Source: DATFLL01 sp035267785
GTDB lineage: Bacteria; Pseudomonadota; Gammaproteobacteria; DATFLL01
Direction of reading: 5' to 3'
Length of the DNA: 12,332 bases
Assembly: GCA_035267785.1 (NCBI GenBank)
Contig: DATFLL010000123.1
Coordinates: 1 to 12,332 of the forward strand
Shown piece by piece: positions 1 to 5,113 of the stretch (its first letter is position 1; each line of letters begins with the position of its first letter). The notes under the pieces are model-generated. The model had not been told where the DNA came from, made no database searches, and saw nothing but the letters and a program-made list of their open reading frames with translations. The translations under genes and the position numbers were made by a program.

Positions 1-151
1 GGCGGAGTTGGCAGTTGGCAGTTGGCAGTTGGCAGTTGGCAGTTGGCAGTTGGCAGTTGGCAGTTGGCAGTTGGCAGTTGGCAGTTGGCAGAAGAAGCTT
101 AAATGCTTTTCTCTTTCTGACAACTGCAAACTGCCAACTGACAGCTCCGCC
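1..151. repeat. Heptad hairpin element, copy A (12 perfect GTTGGCA units)
   Basis: Bases 7-90 are exactly twelve uninterrupted copies of GTTGGCA. A purine-rich then pyrimidine-rich core (91-117) follows. The right arm (118-145) is four inverted heptads related to TGCCAAC. The outermost four left units match the four right units in inverted orientation at 24 of 28 positions. Bases 1-6 (GGCGGA) also pair with 146-151 (TCCGCC), so the element ends within bases 1-151 unless it continues off the window edge. The eight extra inner left units look like slippage expansion. It lies downstream of the antitoxin gene. It is the same family as the copies at 3704, 4974, 6657 and 11480. Confidence 0.93.
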
Positions 152-186
152 CGACAGGGCGGATGACAGCTCCGCCCACGAGGCGG
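139..186. repeat. Two GC-rich hairpins with a 14-bp direct repeat
   Basis: The 14-mer TGACAGCTCCGCCC occurs at 139-152 and again at 164-177. Each copy starts its own hairpin. The first is TCCGCCC (146-152) with GGGCGGA (157-163) around GACA. The second is CCGCC (172-176) with GGCGG (182-186) around a 5-nt loop. They directly abut heptad element A and resemble the GC-rich hairpins flanking the other copies. They are neither coding nor followed by a T-run, so a classical terminator is unlikely. Confidence 0.75.
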
Positions 187-217
187 GCTAGACGCCTCAC
201 CCATTACGTCTTCTTTC

Positions 218-266
218 TGCTCACTGCCAACTGACGACTGCCCGCTGCCGACTTTGCCCTTCGGGC
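218..266. repeat. Orphan heptad arm plus GCCC-TTC-GGGC hairpin
   Basis: Bases 218-252 are five tandem heptads of the TGCCNAC type, the right-arm sequence of the element family. They are preceded by the typical pyrimidine run TCTTCTTTCTG (209-219), but no matching left arm lies directly to the left. A short hairpin (GCCC 256-259, loop TTC, GGGC 263-266) follows and ends 2 bp from the antitoxin stop codon at 269-271. This looks like a partially deleted or duplicated element. Confidence 0.7.
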
Positions 267-268
267 GG

Positions 269-550
269 TCAGGCCGCTAATTCGATCTTGATGCGTTTCC
301 CGAGTGCTCGCGCGGCGCGCTCCAAGGTCAACAGCGTCACCGAGGCATTATCGGGGTCGAGCAGTCGTTCTAGGGCCGAACGACTGGTGCCCATGCGCTT
401 GGCGAGCTGGGTCTTGGTCAGGTTCTGAGTCTCCATGAGCTGTGCCAGTTGAAAGGCAATAACGCGCTTGACAGCAATCGCCTCAGCTTCGGCCAGCACA
501 CCTTCCTCGGCCAAAAACTCGTCCAATCCGCTCCCAACATGCCTGCTCAT
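269..550 (-). CDS. XRE-family antitoxin, HigA-like
   Basis: This 93-aa protein has a helix-turn-helix of the XRE/Cro type at about residues 43-68 (NLTKTQLAKRMGTSRSALER). The tail after it (TLLTLERAARALGKRIKIEL) is typical of antitoxins paired with HigB/RelE toxins. It should neutralise the upstream toxin by direct binding and repress the shared promoter. Its ATG (548-550) lies one base beyond the toxin stop (554-552). A GGAG lies 7 nt upstream inside the toxin gene, so translation is probably coupled. Toxin-first gene order is the HigBA arrangement. The acidic N-terminal 25 residues are probably the toxin-binding part, which is an inference. The family call is strong; the specific HigA subtype is less certain. 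Confidence 0.88.
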   Translation of the reverse strand: MSRHVGSGLDEFLAEEGVLAEAEAIAVKRVIAFQLAQLMETQNLTKTQLAKRMGTSRSALERLLDPDNASVTLLTLERAARALGKRIKIELAA

Positions 551-551
551 G

Positions 552-896
552 TCATTGCTCCAGCTTTGTCTTTCGACGCTTGGCCGTCGCCAGATCCGTG
601 CGCGGCGTCTTCTGCGACTTCTTCACGAATCCATGCAACAAAATCATGGAGTCGCCAACGACCGTAAAAATGATCCGCGCGATACCGTCCGCAAGCCGCG
701 AACGGCACTCCCAAAGCCCGTCGTCCAGCTTGCGCACCACGGGCATTCCGAGCGGCCAGCCATACTGGACCGTCTTGATGTCGCCGCCGATGGCGACCTT
801 ATCCGACCGCGAGAAGCCCCTTAGCCACTCGCGGACCGGTTCCCGACCGGCCTCCGTGCGGTAGAAGACCACAGCCAAACGCATATCCTTATGCAT
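552..896 (-). CDS. RelE/HigB-like toxin (phage Gp49-like family)
   Basis: From the ATG at 896 this encodes 114 aa, the usual size for HigB/Gp49-like toxins, which are ribosome-dependent mRNA interferases. Family features are the N-terminal beta strand then helix (LAVVFYRTEAGREPVREWL, residues 7-25), the core LWECRSRLADGIARIIFTVV (61-80) and the basic C-terminal block LLHGFVKKSQKTP (86-98). The open frame continues upstream to 1025, but that part overlaps the palindrome and a repeat vestige and has no family similarity, so I reject it. A second ATG at 884 is possible, but AAGG lies only 2 nt before it. No Shine-Dalgarno precedes 896, while a -10 box lies 6 nt before it, which fits a leaderless message. 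The toxin is co-transcribed with the downstream antitoxin. Confidence 0.85.
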   Translation of the reverse strand: MHKDMRLAVVFYRTEAGREPVREWLRGFSRSDKVAIGGDIKTVQYGWPLGMPVVRKLDDGLWECRSRLADGIARIIFTVVGDSMILLHGFVKKSQKTPRTDLATAKRRKTKLEQ

Positions 897-902
897 CGAA
901 TA

Positions 903-930
903 ATTGTACCATTTTTGGTACGGCACGCAA
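903..930 (-). promoter_or_regulatory. Toxin-antitoxin promoter
   Basis: On the minus strand TACAAT (908-903, 5 of 6 to consensus) is preceded by TTGCGT (930-925) at 16 nt. The predicted transcript start falls at or next to the ATG at 896, so the mRNA would be leaderless. The -35 is weak, so this promoter is a prediction. Confidence 0.45.
906..921. promoter_or_regulatory. Palindromic operator of the toxin-antitoxin operon
   Basis: GTACCA-TTTT-TGGTAC is a perfect 6-4-6 inverted repeat just upstream of the toxin start, overlapping the predicted -10. HigA-type antitoxins bind such palindromes to autoregulate. Binding of this antitoxin here is inferred from position. Confidence 0.65.
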
Positions 931-991
931 GGAGGCACCGTACACTCACGCTCTTGAACGTGTGGTTCGGGAGGTTCGGCCTCTGCGGGGC

Positions 992-1031
992 GAAGTTGGC
1001 AGAAGGATGACCGGGCTAACAACAACTGCCC
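992..1031. repeat. Vestigial heptad element
   Basis: One GTTGGCA unit (995-1001) followed by AGAAGG, then an inverted CAACTGCC (1023-1030), reproduces the left arm, core and right arm order of the larger elements in about 40 bp. AGTTG (994-998) can pair with CAACT (1023-1027). It is either a decayed copy or a seed; chance resemblance cannot be excluded. Confidence 0.4.
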
Positions 1032-1375
1032 TTACTTGCCCTCACTGGCGACCGCGCACTGGATGCTCCTCCCAAAGGGCGGCCGCCTCACGTCGCGTCT
1101 CGGTCACTACCCCGCCCGACCCATGCCGGAGCGTAACTTAACGTTCTCTTGACATTCGTAGCGACCCGTTTGCATTCCCCCACGCCTTGCAGTAGAGTCG
1201 CGCCTGCAGCGGCCCGGGGGACAGATCCAGGGTGCAAAACCAGGGGCTGCGCGGGCTTTTCGGCCCGTCGGGGATTCAATTCGTGGGCTAACCTCCTTCT
1301 TGGGGGACACCCGCCTCGCCGCCGGCCACACCCGGCGCGACTCCACATCACGCAATAACGGGAGCATGAGTCACG
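1032..1375. other. Intergenic stretch before the usp gene
   Basis: No convincing gene is visible here. Two small hairpins occur: CGGGC (1252-1256) with GCCCG (1263-1267), and CGCCGG (1320-1325) with CCGGCG (1332-1337). An exact TTGACA (1149-1154) has no good -10 at the right distance. A weak alternative is TTGCAT (1170-1175) then, after 17 nt, TAGAGT (1193-1198). A 5' leader of about 170 nt for usp is therefore possible. I recognise no known riboswitch. Confidence 0.4.
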
Positions 1376-1915
1376 ATGACCGATGCCGGTAACGGTACGA
1401 TCCTCGTCGCCATCGACGGATCGGACAATTCCCTGCTCGCGGCGGGCGTCGGCGCACGTCTGGCGCGCCTGCTCAACGCCCATCTGGGCTTCATCCACGT
1501 ACTGGACGTCCCGACCCTGAGCTTCTGGGTCGGCGTCGAGGCGCGCATGAAGGACGACATCCGTGACCAGGCCGAGGCGCGCCTGAACGAGATCACCGAC
1601 CGCATCCGCGAGTTCTGCGACATCGTCCCTGAGTTCTACATCGTCGAGGGGCTGCCCGAGCAGGAGATCATGCGTGTCGTCAAAGAGAGCGACAACGCGC
1701 TGATGGTCGTCGCGGGGCGCCACGGCGTGGCCACCGAGAAAAAATCGCACCCGCGGTGGCGCCGGGCCACCGGCCGCCTGACCATGAAGCTCGGCGAGCA
1801 CCTGCCCGTTCCGCTGGTGGTGGTGCCACCCGACGTGCCGCTGTCGCACATCTGCCCGGCCATGGCCGAATACCGTCGACCGGACGAGACGACCGAGCCG
1901 CACGCCGGCGAGTAG
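1376..1915 (+). CDS. Universal stress protein (UspA family)
   Basis: A 179-aa UspA-domain protein. The N-terminal strand TILVAIDGSDNSLLAA (residues 8-23) has the conserved Asp-Gly-Ser of the nucleotide-binding fold, and the last core strand is VPLVVVPP (145-152). In ATP-binding Usps the loop after the fourth strand is a short G-x2-G-x9-G-S/T stretch. Here AGRHG (113-117) is followed by a longer basic segment (EKKSHPRWRR, 121-130) before the next helix, so ATP binding is doubtful. The C-terminal 25 residues extend past the usual 140-150 aa domain and are polar. The ATG at 1376 has GGGAG at 1360-1364, slightly far. It lies 51 bp before the TauE gene on the same strand, probably in one operon. 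Role: cytoplasmic stress protein, target unknown. Confidence 0.9.
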   Translation: MTDAGNGTILVAIDGSDNSLLAAGVGARLARLLNAHLGFIHVLDVPTLSFWVGVEARMKDDIRDQAEARLNEITDRIREFCDIVPEFYIVEGLPEQEIMRVVKESDNALMVVAGRHGVATEKKSHPRWRRATGRLTMKLGEHLPVPLVVVPPDVPLSHICPAMAEYRRPDETTEPHAGE

Positions 1916-1966
1916 TCGCACCGTAATCCCTAACGCAACGCGCTGAATTCAAGAAAGCACATCACG

Positions 1967-2899
1967 ATGGAAATCTTCCTGCCGATCGCTCACATGGACG
2001 TCAACATCCTGTTGATCGTCGCATTCGGCGCCGTCGTCGGCCTGCTCTCGGGTCTGGTGGGCGTCGGTGGCGGTTTTCTGATCACCCCGCTGCTCATCTT
2101 CATCGGCGTGCCGCCGCTGGTCGCCGTCGCGACGGGCGCCGCGCAGATCGTCGGCACCTCCGCCTCGGGCAGTTACGCCCACTGGCGCCTGGGCAACGTC
2201 GACCTGAAGATGGGCATCATCCTGCTGATCGGCAGTTGGACCGGCGGCGCGGCGGGCGTCTTCATCGCACGCGCCCTGCAGCAAAGCGGGCAGTTCGGCA
2301 ACATGGTGACCTTCCTGTACGTCGTACTGCTCGGCTTCATCGGCGTGTCTATGCTGCTCGAATCGGTCAAAGCCATTCGCAATGCGGGCGCACCGCCGCG
2401 CCCGGCGAAGGAACCGAAAGGCATCGGCGCCGTCCTGGGACGTCTCACCGCGAGCCTGCCGGGACAGATGGACTTCCCCATCTCGAATCTGCAGCTCTCG
2501 TTCATCGTGCCGCTGGCGCTGGGCGTCATGGTCGGCGTGCTGACCTCGCTGATGGGCGTGGGCGGCGGCTTCATCATGGTGCCCATCATGATCTACATGC
2601 TGCGCATGCCCACCAAGGTCGTGGTCGGCACGTCGCTGTTTCAGCTGCTGTTCACCACGGCCGTGGTCGCGACCATGCAGGCAGGCATCAACCGCGCGGT
2701 CGACCCCTTCCTGGCCACGGTCCTGATCCTGGGCTCGGCGGTCGGCACCCAATGGGGCACGCGGCTGGGCGCGCGCCTGCCGGCCGAGAAGCTGCGCCTC
2801 GTGCTGGCGCTGGTGGTCGTCGCCGTGGCAATCAAGATGCTCACCGGCATCCTGATCACTCCCGACGAGACCTACTCGATGGCGGTGGTGGTGCAATGA
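1967..2899 (+). CDS. TauE/SafE family (TSUP) anion permease
   Basis: A 310-aa polytopic inner-membrane protein with the duplicated TSUP signature: LVGVGGGFLITP (residues 30-41) in the first half and LMGVGGGFIMVP (195-206) in the second. About eight hydrophobic segments are visible, with a cytoplasm-like loop at 136-170. Family members move sulfite, sulfoacetate, sulfolactate or related anions; the substrate cannot be read from the sequence. The ATG at 1967 is preceded only by a distant A-rich AAGAAAG; an alternative in-frame ATG at 1994 also lacks a clear ribosome binding site. It is followed directly by the TIGR02186-type gene, a pairing I recall from proteobacterial genomes, suggesting a shared function, perhaps sulfite or other sulfur-anion export. 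Confidence 0.93.
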   Translation: MEIFLPIAHMDVNILLIVAFGAVVGLLSGLVGVGGGFLITPLLIFIGVPPLVAVATGAAQIVGTSASGSYAHWRLGNVDLKMGIILLIGSWTGGAAGVFIARALQQSGQFGNMVTFLYVVLLGFIGVSMLLESVKAIRNAGAPPRPAKEPKGIGAVLGRLTASLPGQMDFPISNLQLSFIVPLALGVMVGVLTSLMGVGGGFIMVPIMIYMLRMPTKVVVGTSLFQLLFTTAVVATMQAGINRAVDPFLATVLILGSAVGTQWGTRLGARLPAEKLRLVLALVVVAVAIKMLTGILITPDETYSMAVVVQ

Positions 2900-2910
2900 G
2901 GGACCGAACG

Positions 2911-3699
2911 ATGCACGCACGCCGCGCCACCCGTCCCCTGCTCTGGCTCGCGCTGACGCTCGCGGCACTCGCGCCGCTGACCGGGCGCGCCGCGCCGGAC
3001 CCGGCCGCGTCCGACGACACCCTGGTGACCGAGCTCGCCACGGATCACGTCGACATCACGACGCACTTCACCGGCGAGAAGATCCTGGTCTTCGGCGCCA
3101 TCTCACGGCCCGGCGACATCGTGATCAAGGTCAAATCGCCCACCGAGACCGTCGCGCTGACGCGCAAGGTGCAGATCGGCCCGTTCTGGCTGGCCAACGG
3201 CAAGATCAAGGTCAGCAATGCACCGGGCCTGCTGTACCTGCTGTCCACGGAGCCGCTGGACAAGCTGCTGCCCGCCGCCGAGCGCGACCGCTACGGCCTC
3301 GCCCTCAAGGACGCGCTCCAGGACGCGAAGACGGACACAAAGCCCAAGGGCATGGGCGACTGGCAGGCGGCTTTCATGCGCCTCAAAGCCGACGAAGGCC
3401 ATTATGTGGAGGGCCAACACGCCGTCCGCATGGACAGCAAGCGCCTGTTCTTCACCAGCATCAACCTGCCCGCCAAGATCCCGCTCGGCGCCTATCACCT
3501 CGAGTTCTACCTCGTGCGCGACGGCAAGGTCGTCGCCCAACAGACCCGCAAGCTGAATGTGCAGCAGGTGCGCATCGAGCGCTGGATGTCCAACACCGCC
3601 CACGAAACGCCCTGGGGCTTCGGCATCGTCTACACACTCGGCGCCATGTTCCTCGGGCTCGTGCTGGGCGTGGTGCTGCAGCGGGATCGGGACGACTGA
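2911..3699 (+). CDS. TIGR02186-type secreted, membrane-anchored protein
   Basis: A 262-aa protein of the family called Alph_Pro_TM/TIGR02186, function unknown. An N-terminal signal peptide (hydrophobic LLWLALTLAALAPL, then GRAAP) leads to a beta-rich periplasmic domain containing ITTHFTGEKILVFGAI and LARK-like strands. One C-terminal membrane helix (FGIVYTLGAMFLGLVLGVVL) ends in a charged tail (QRDRDD). The ATG at 2911 has GAGGGA 7 nt upstream. An upstream ATG at 2896 overlaps the permease stop as ATGA and would add five residues, but its ribosome binding site is poorer. The tight linkage to the TSUP permease suggests it is an accessory subunit on the periplasmic side (inference). Confidence 0.85.
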   Translation: MHARRATRPLLWLALTLAALAPLTGRAAPDPAASDDTLVTELATDHVDITTHFTGEKILVFGAISRPGDIVIKVKSPTETVALTRKVQIGPFWLANGKIKVSNAPGLLYLLSTEPLDKLLPAAERDRYGLALKDALQDAKTDTKPKGMGDWQAAFMRLKADEGHYVEGQHAVRMDSKRLFFTSINLPAKIPLGAYHLEFYLVRDGKVVAQQTRKLNVQQVRIERWMSNTAHETPWGFGIVYTLGAMFLGLVLGVVLQRDRDD

Positions 3700-3703
3700 A
3701 TAA

Positions 3704-3796
3704 GTCGTCAGTTGGCAGTAGGCAGTCGGCAGCACGAAGAAAGAGACCTCTTCGCTTTTTGCCTTTTCTGATGACTGCCTACTGACAACTGCCGAC
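3704..3796. repeat. Heptad hairpin element, copy C (mirrored four-unit arms)
   Basis: The left arm is four heptads (3704-3731) and the right arm is four inverted heptads (3769-3796). Read outside-in they match at 24 of 28 positions in strict register. The unusual unit GTAGGCA is third in both arms (3718-3724 and, inverted, 3776-3782). The 37-bp core is purine-rich then T-rich (AAGAAAGAG, then CTTTTTGCCTTTTCT). The element begins 4 bp after the stop codon at 3697-3699. Confidence 0.9.
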
Positions 3797-3812
3797 TCCG
3801 GCCACCGGCGTC

Positions 3813-3842
3813 TTGCAACCCACTGCGGTCTCGGCCCACAAT
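3813..3842 (+). promoter_or_regulatory. Possible promoter of the DUF502 gene
   Basis: TTGCAA (3813-3818) and CACAAT (3837-3842) are 18 nt apart, each matching 4 of 6 consensus bases. They lie just after repeat element C and 36 bp before the ATG. Weak prediction. Confidence 0.3.
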
Positions 3843-3877
3843 GGACTCCTATCAAGCCCCCGACGGGAGTGGCCCGA

Positions 3878-4582
3878 ATGCCCAAACCGCCCGCGGCACG
3901 TCCCTTGGCGCGCTTCCAGCGCTATTTTCTCGCCGGCGTTCTCACGGTGATCCCGCTGTGGATTACCTGGGTCGTTTTCGATTTCACGCTGCGCCAGCTG
4001 TCCAACGTCGGCATGCCGTGGGTACGGGCCGTGTCGGGCCCGCTGCAGGATTCCTACCCGTCGATCGCGCACTGGCTGCTGGCGCCGTGGTTCCAGTCGG
4101 GCCTGGCCGTCGTACTGACCCTGCTCGGCCTGTCGCTGCTGGGCTGGATCGCCACCCGGGTCATCGGTAAACGCGTCATCGGCGCGGTGGACTCCCTGAT
4201 GAACCGCATTCCGCTGGTGCACACCATCTACGGCTCGACCAAGAAGCTCATCGCGGCCCTGCAGCAAAAGCCGGAGAACGTGCAGCGGGTTGTGTTGATA
4301 GAATTCCCCAGCCCGCAGATGAAGACGATCGGATTCGTGACTCGGGTTATGAAAGACAGCCGCACGGGGCGCGAGCTCGCCGCGGTCTACGTGCCGACCA
4401 CACCGAACCCGACATCGGGCTATCTGGAAATCGTGCCGGTGGAAAGGCTGGTGTCGACGAACTGGACCATGGACGAGGCGATGAGCTTCATCATCTCGGG
4501 CGGCGCGGTCGCGCCCGAGTCCGTGCATTACGACGCGCCGGCGCCCGACATCACGGCCCCGGCGCCGAGCCCCAGCGAATAA
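3878..4582 (+). CDS. DUF502 family inner-membrane protein
   Basis: A 234-aa protein of the DUF502 family, function unknown. There are two membrane segments, at about residues 16-37 (YFLAGVLTVIPLWITWVVF) and 74-95. A conserved soluble domain follows, with NRIPLVHTIYGSTKKL (109-124), FVTRVMKD (153-160), AVYVPTTPNPTSGYL (169-183) and VSTNWTMDEAMSFIISGG (192-209), all typical of the family. The ATG at 3878 has GGGAG 8 nt upstream; a GTG at 3869 would add three residues but lacks a site. The C-terminal tail (AP-rich, 216-234) is probably disordered. It is convergent with the small gene on the minus strand, 15 bp between stops. Confidence 0.92.
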   Translation: MPKPPAARPLARFQRYFLAGVLTVIPLWITWVVFDFTLRQLSNVGMPWVRAVSGPLQDSYPSIAHWLLAPWFQSGLAVVLTLLGLSLLGWIATRVIGKRVIGAVDSLMNRIPLVHTIYGSTKKLIAALQQKPENVQRVVLIEFPSPQMKTIGFVTRVMKDSRTGRELAAVYVPTTPNPTSGYLEIVPVERLVSTNWTMDEAMSFIISGGAVAPESVHYDAPAPDITAPAPSPSE

Positions 4583-4591
4583 GCCGTCCGT

Positions 4592-4617
4592 GCGACCCTA
4601 GAGGTTCTCCGGGTCGC
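4592..4617. terminator. Inverted repeat between convergent genes
   Basis: GCGACCC (4592-4598) pairs with GGGTCGC (4611-4617) around a 12-nt loop. It spans the convergent 3' ends and overlaps the last codons of the small minus-strand gene. There is no T-run, so it is at best a weak, possibly bidirectional, 3'-end structure. Confidence 0.35.
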
Positions 4618-4846
4618 AGGTACCCTCCAGCAGCCACACACCGCGTGTGCACTTCAGCAGCTCGCCGCTGCCGCTGCACACGAACCTGCCGTCGGGATAG
4701 CTGACGTTGTTGAAATAGCACACCGGCGTCTCACCCACCTCCTGGGCGAGCACCTCGAAGTCCTCGTCGGTCTCTTCCATGATCGGAGAATTCTTCAGCT
4801 CGGGGTCCGGTGCCCCTACGGAGATCGGCTTGGTGGAATCGGCCAT
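4598..4846 (-). CDS. Small four-cysteine protein of unknown function
   Basis: An 82-aa acidic protein with no signal peptide or membrane segment. The N-terminal 40 residues are polar and Glu/Asp-rich. The C-terminal half has four cysteines (C43, C57, C66, C77) in a compact pattern, CYFNNVSYPDG (43-53), then LLKC (63-66) and GVWLLEGTC (69-77). This recalls small beta-rich DUF1496/YnjH-like domains, but I cannot confirm membership. A strong Shine-Dalgarno, GGGAGGAG, lies about 7 nt before the ATG at 4846, supporting a real, well-translated gene. The cysteines could bind zinc or form disulfides. It is monocistronic, convergent with the DUF502 gene. Confidence 0.75.
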   Translation of the reverse strand: MADSTKPISVGAPDPELKNSPIMEETDEDFEVLAQEVGETPVCYFNNVSYPDGRFVCSGSGELLKCTRGVWLLEGTCDPENL

Positions 4847-4942
4847 GGCGCTCTCCTCCCGGTGTCCAGTATCGACGGCTCAGTCTACCGCCAATTTCAG
4901 CCTAACCGGAAGGGCCGGCCGGGGGGGTGATCCAGGTCAATA

Positions 4943-4963
4943 CGCCTCGCGAAACGCGAGGCG
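4943..4963. repeat. Perfect 9-bp GC hairpin with AAA loop
   Basis: CGCCTCGCG (4943-4951) and CGCGAGGCG (4955-4963) flank AAA. It lies 10 bp left of heptad element D and belongs to the series of GC-rich short-loop hairpins beside these elements. No T-run follows on either strand. Confidence 0.75.
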
Positions 4964-4973
4964 CCCGGGGCAA

Positions 4974-5088
4974 GTTCCAAGTTGCAAGGTGCACGTTGGT
5001 AGCAAGAACTGCCCCAGGGGTGGTCACCTCACTCCTCAGTCCTTATGTCTTCCTTCTTTCTACCGTCTGACAACTGCAAACTGCCAAC
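4974..5088. repeat. Heptad hairpin element, copy D (degenerate)
   Basis: The left arm is four decayed heptads (4974-5001, starting GTTCCAA, GTTGCAA). The right arm is three heptads (5068-5088) inside a 23-bp stretch (5067-5089) identical to 117-139 of copy A. The core is longer than in other copies (about 66 bp) and contains CCTCACTCCTCA and the pyrimidine run TCTTCCTTCTTTCT. A similar CCTCAC...TACGTCTTCTTTCT stretch occurs at 196-218. It lies between the small gene's promoter region and the kamA-like stop codon. Confidence 0.75.
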
Positions 5089-5090
5089 TT

Positions 5091-5113
5091 GCGCGCGGAG
5101 CGCGCTTCGCGCG
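5091..5113. repeat. Alternative GC hairpins next to the kamA-like stop
   Basis: Two mutually exclusive hairpins overlap: GCGCGC (5091-5096) with GCGCGC (5100-5105) around GGA, and CGCGC (5101-5105) with GCGCG (5109-5113) around TTC. The structure touches the kamA-like stop codon at 5114-5116. For kamA transcripts it would form the immediate 3' end. Confidence 0.6.

Noticed and set aside
1..90. CRISPR array
   Set aside because: The repeats are contiguous 7-mers with no spacers, and no cas gene is present.
897..1025. N-terminal extension of the HigB-like toxin to a start at 1025
   Set aside because: It crosses the palindromic operator and a repeat vestige, has no toxin-family similarity and would make the protein far longer than its family.
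1149..1154. Exact TTGACA as the usp -35 box
   Set aside because: No acceptable -10 hexamer lies 16-18 nt downstream; only noted in the intergenic description.
1949..2968. Long minus-strand open frame (about 339 codons) opposite the TSUP permease
   Set aside because: Its composition (His/Asp/Arg/Gln-rich, no domains) is typical of an antisense shadow of a GC-rich gene; the plus strand clearly encodes the permease.
3704..3796. Heptad element as a rho-independent terminator
   Set aside because: Although it could fold into a hairpin, no T-run follows the stem on either strand, unlike the real terminator at 11584-11630.
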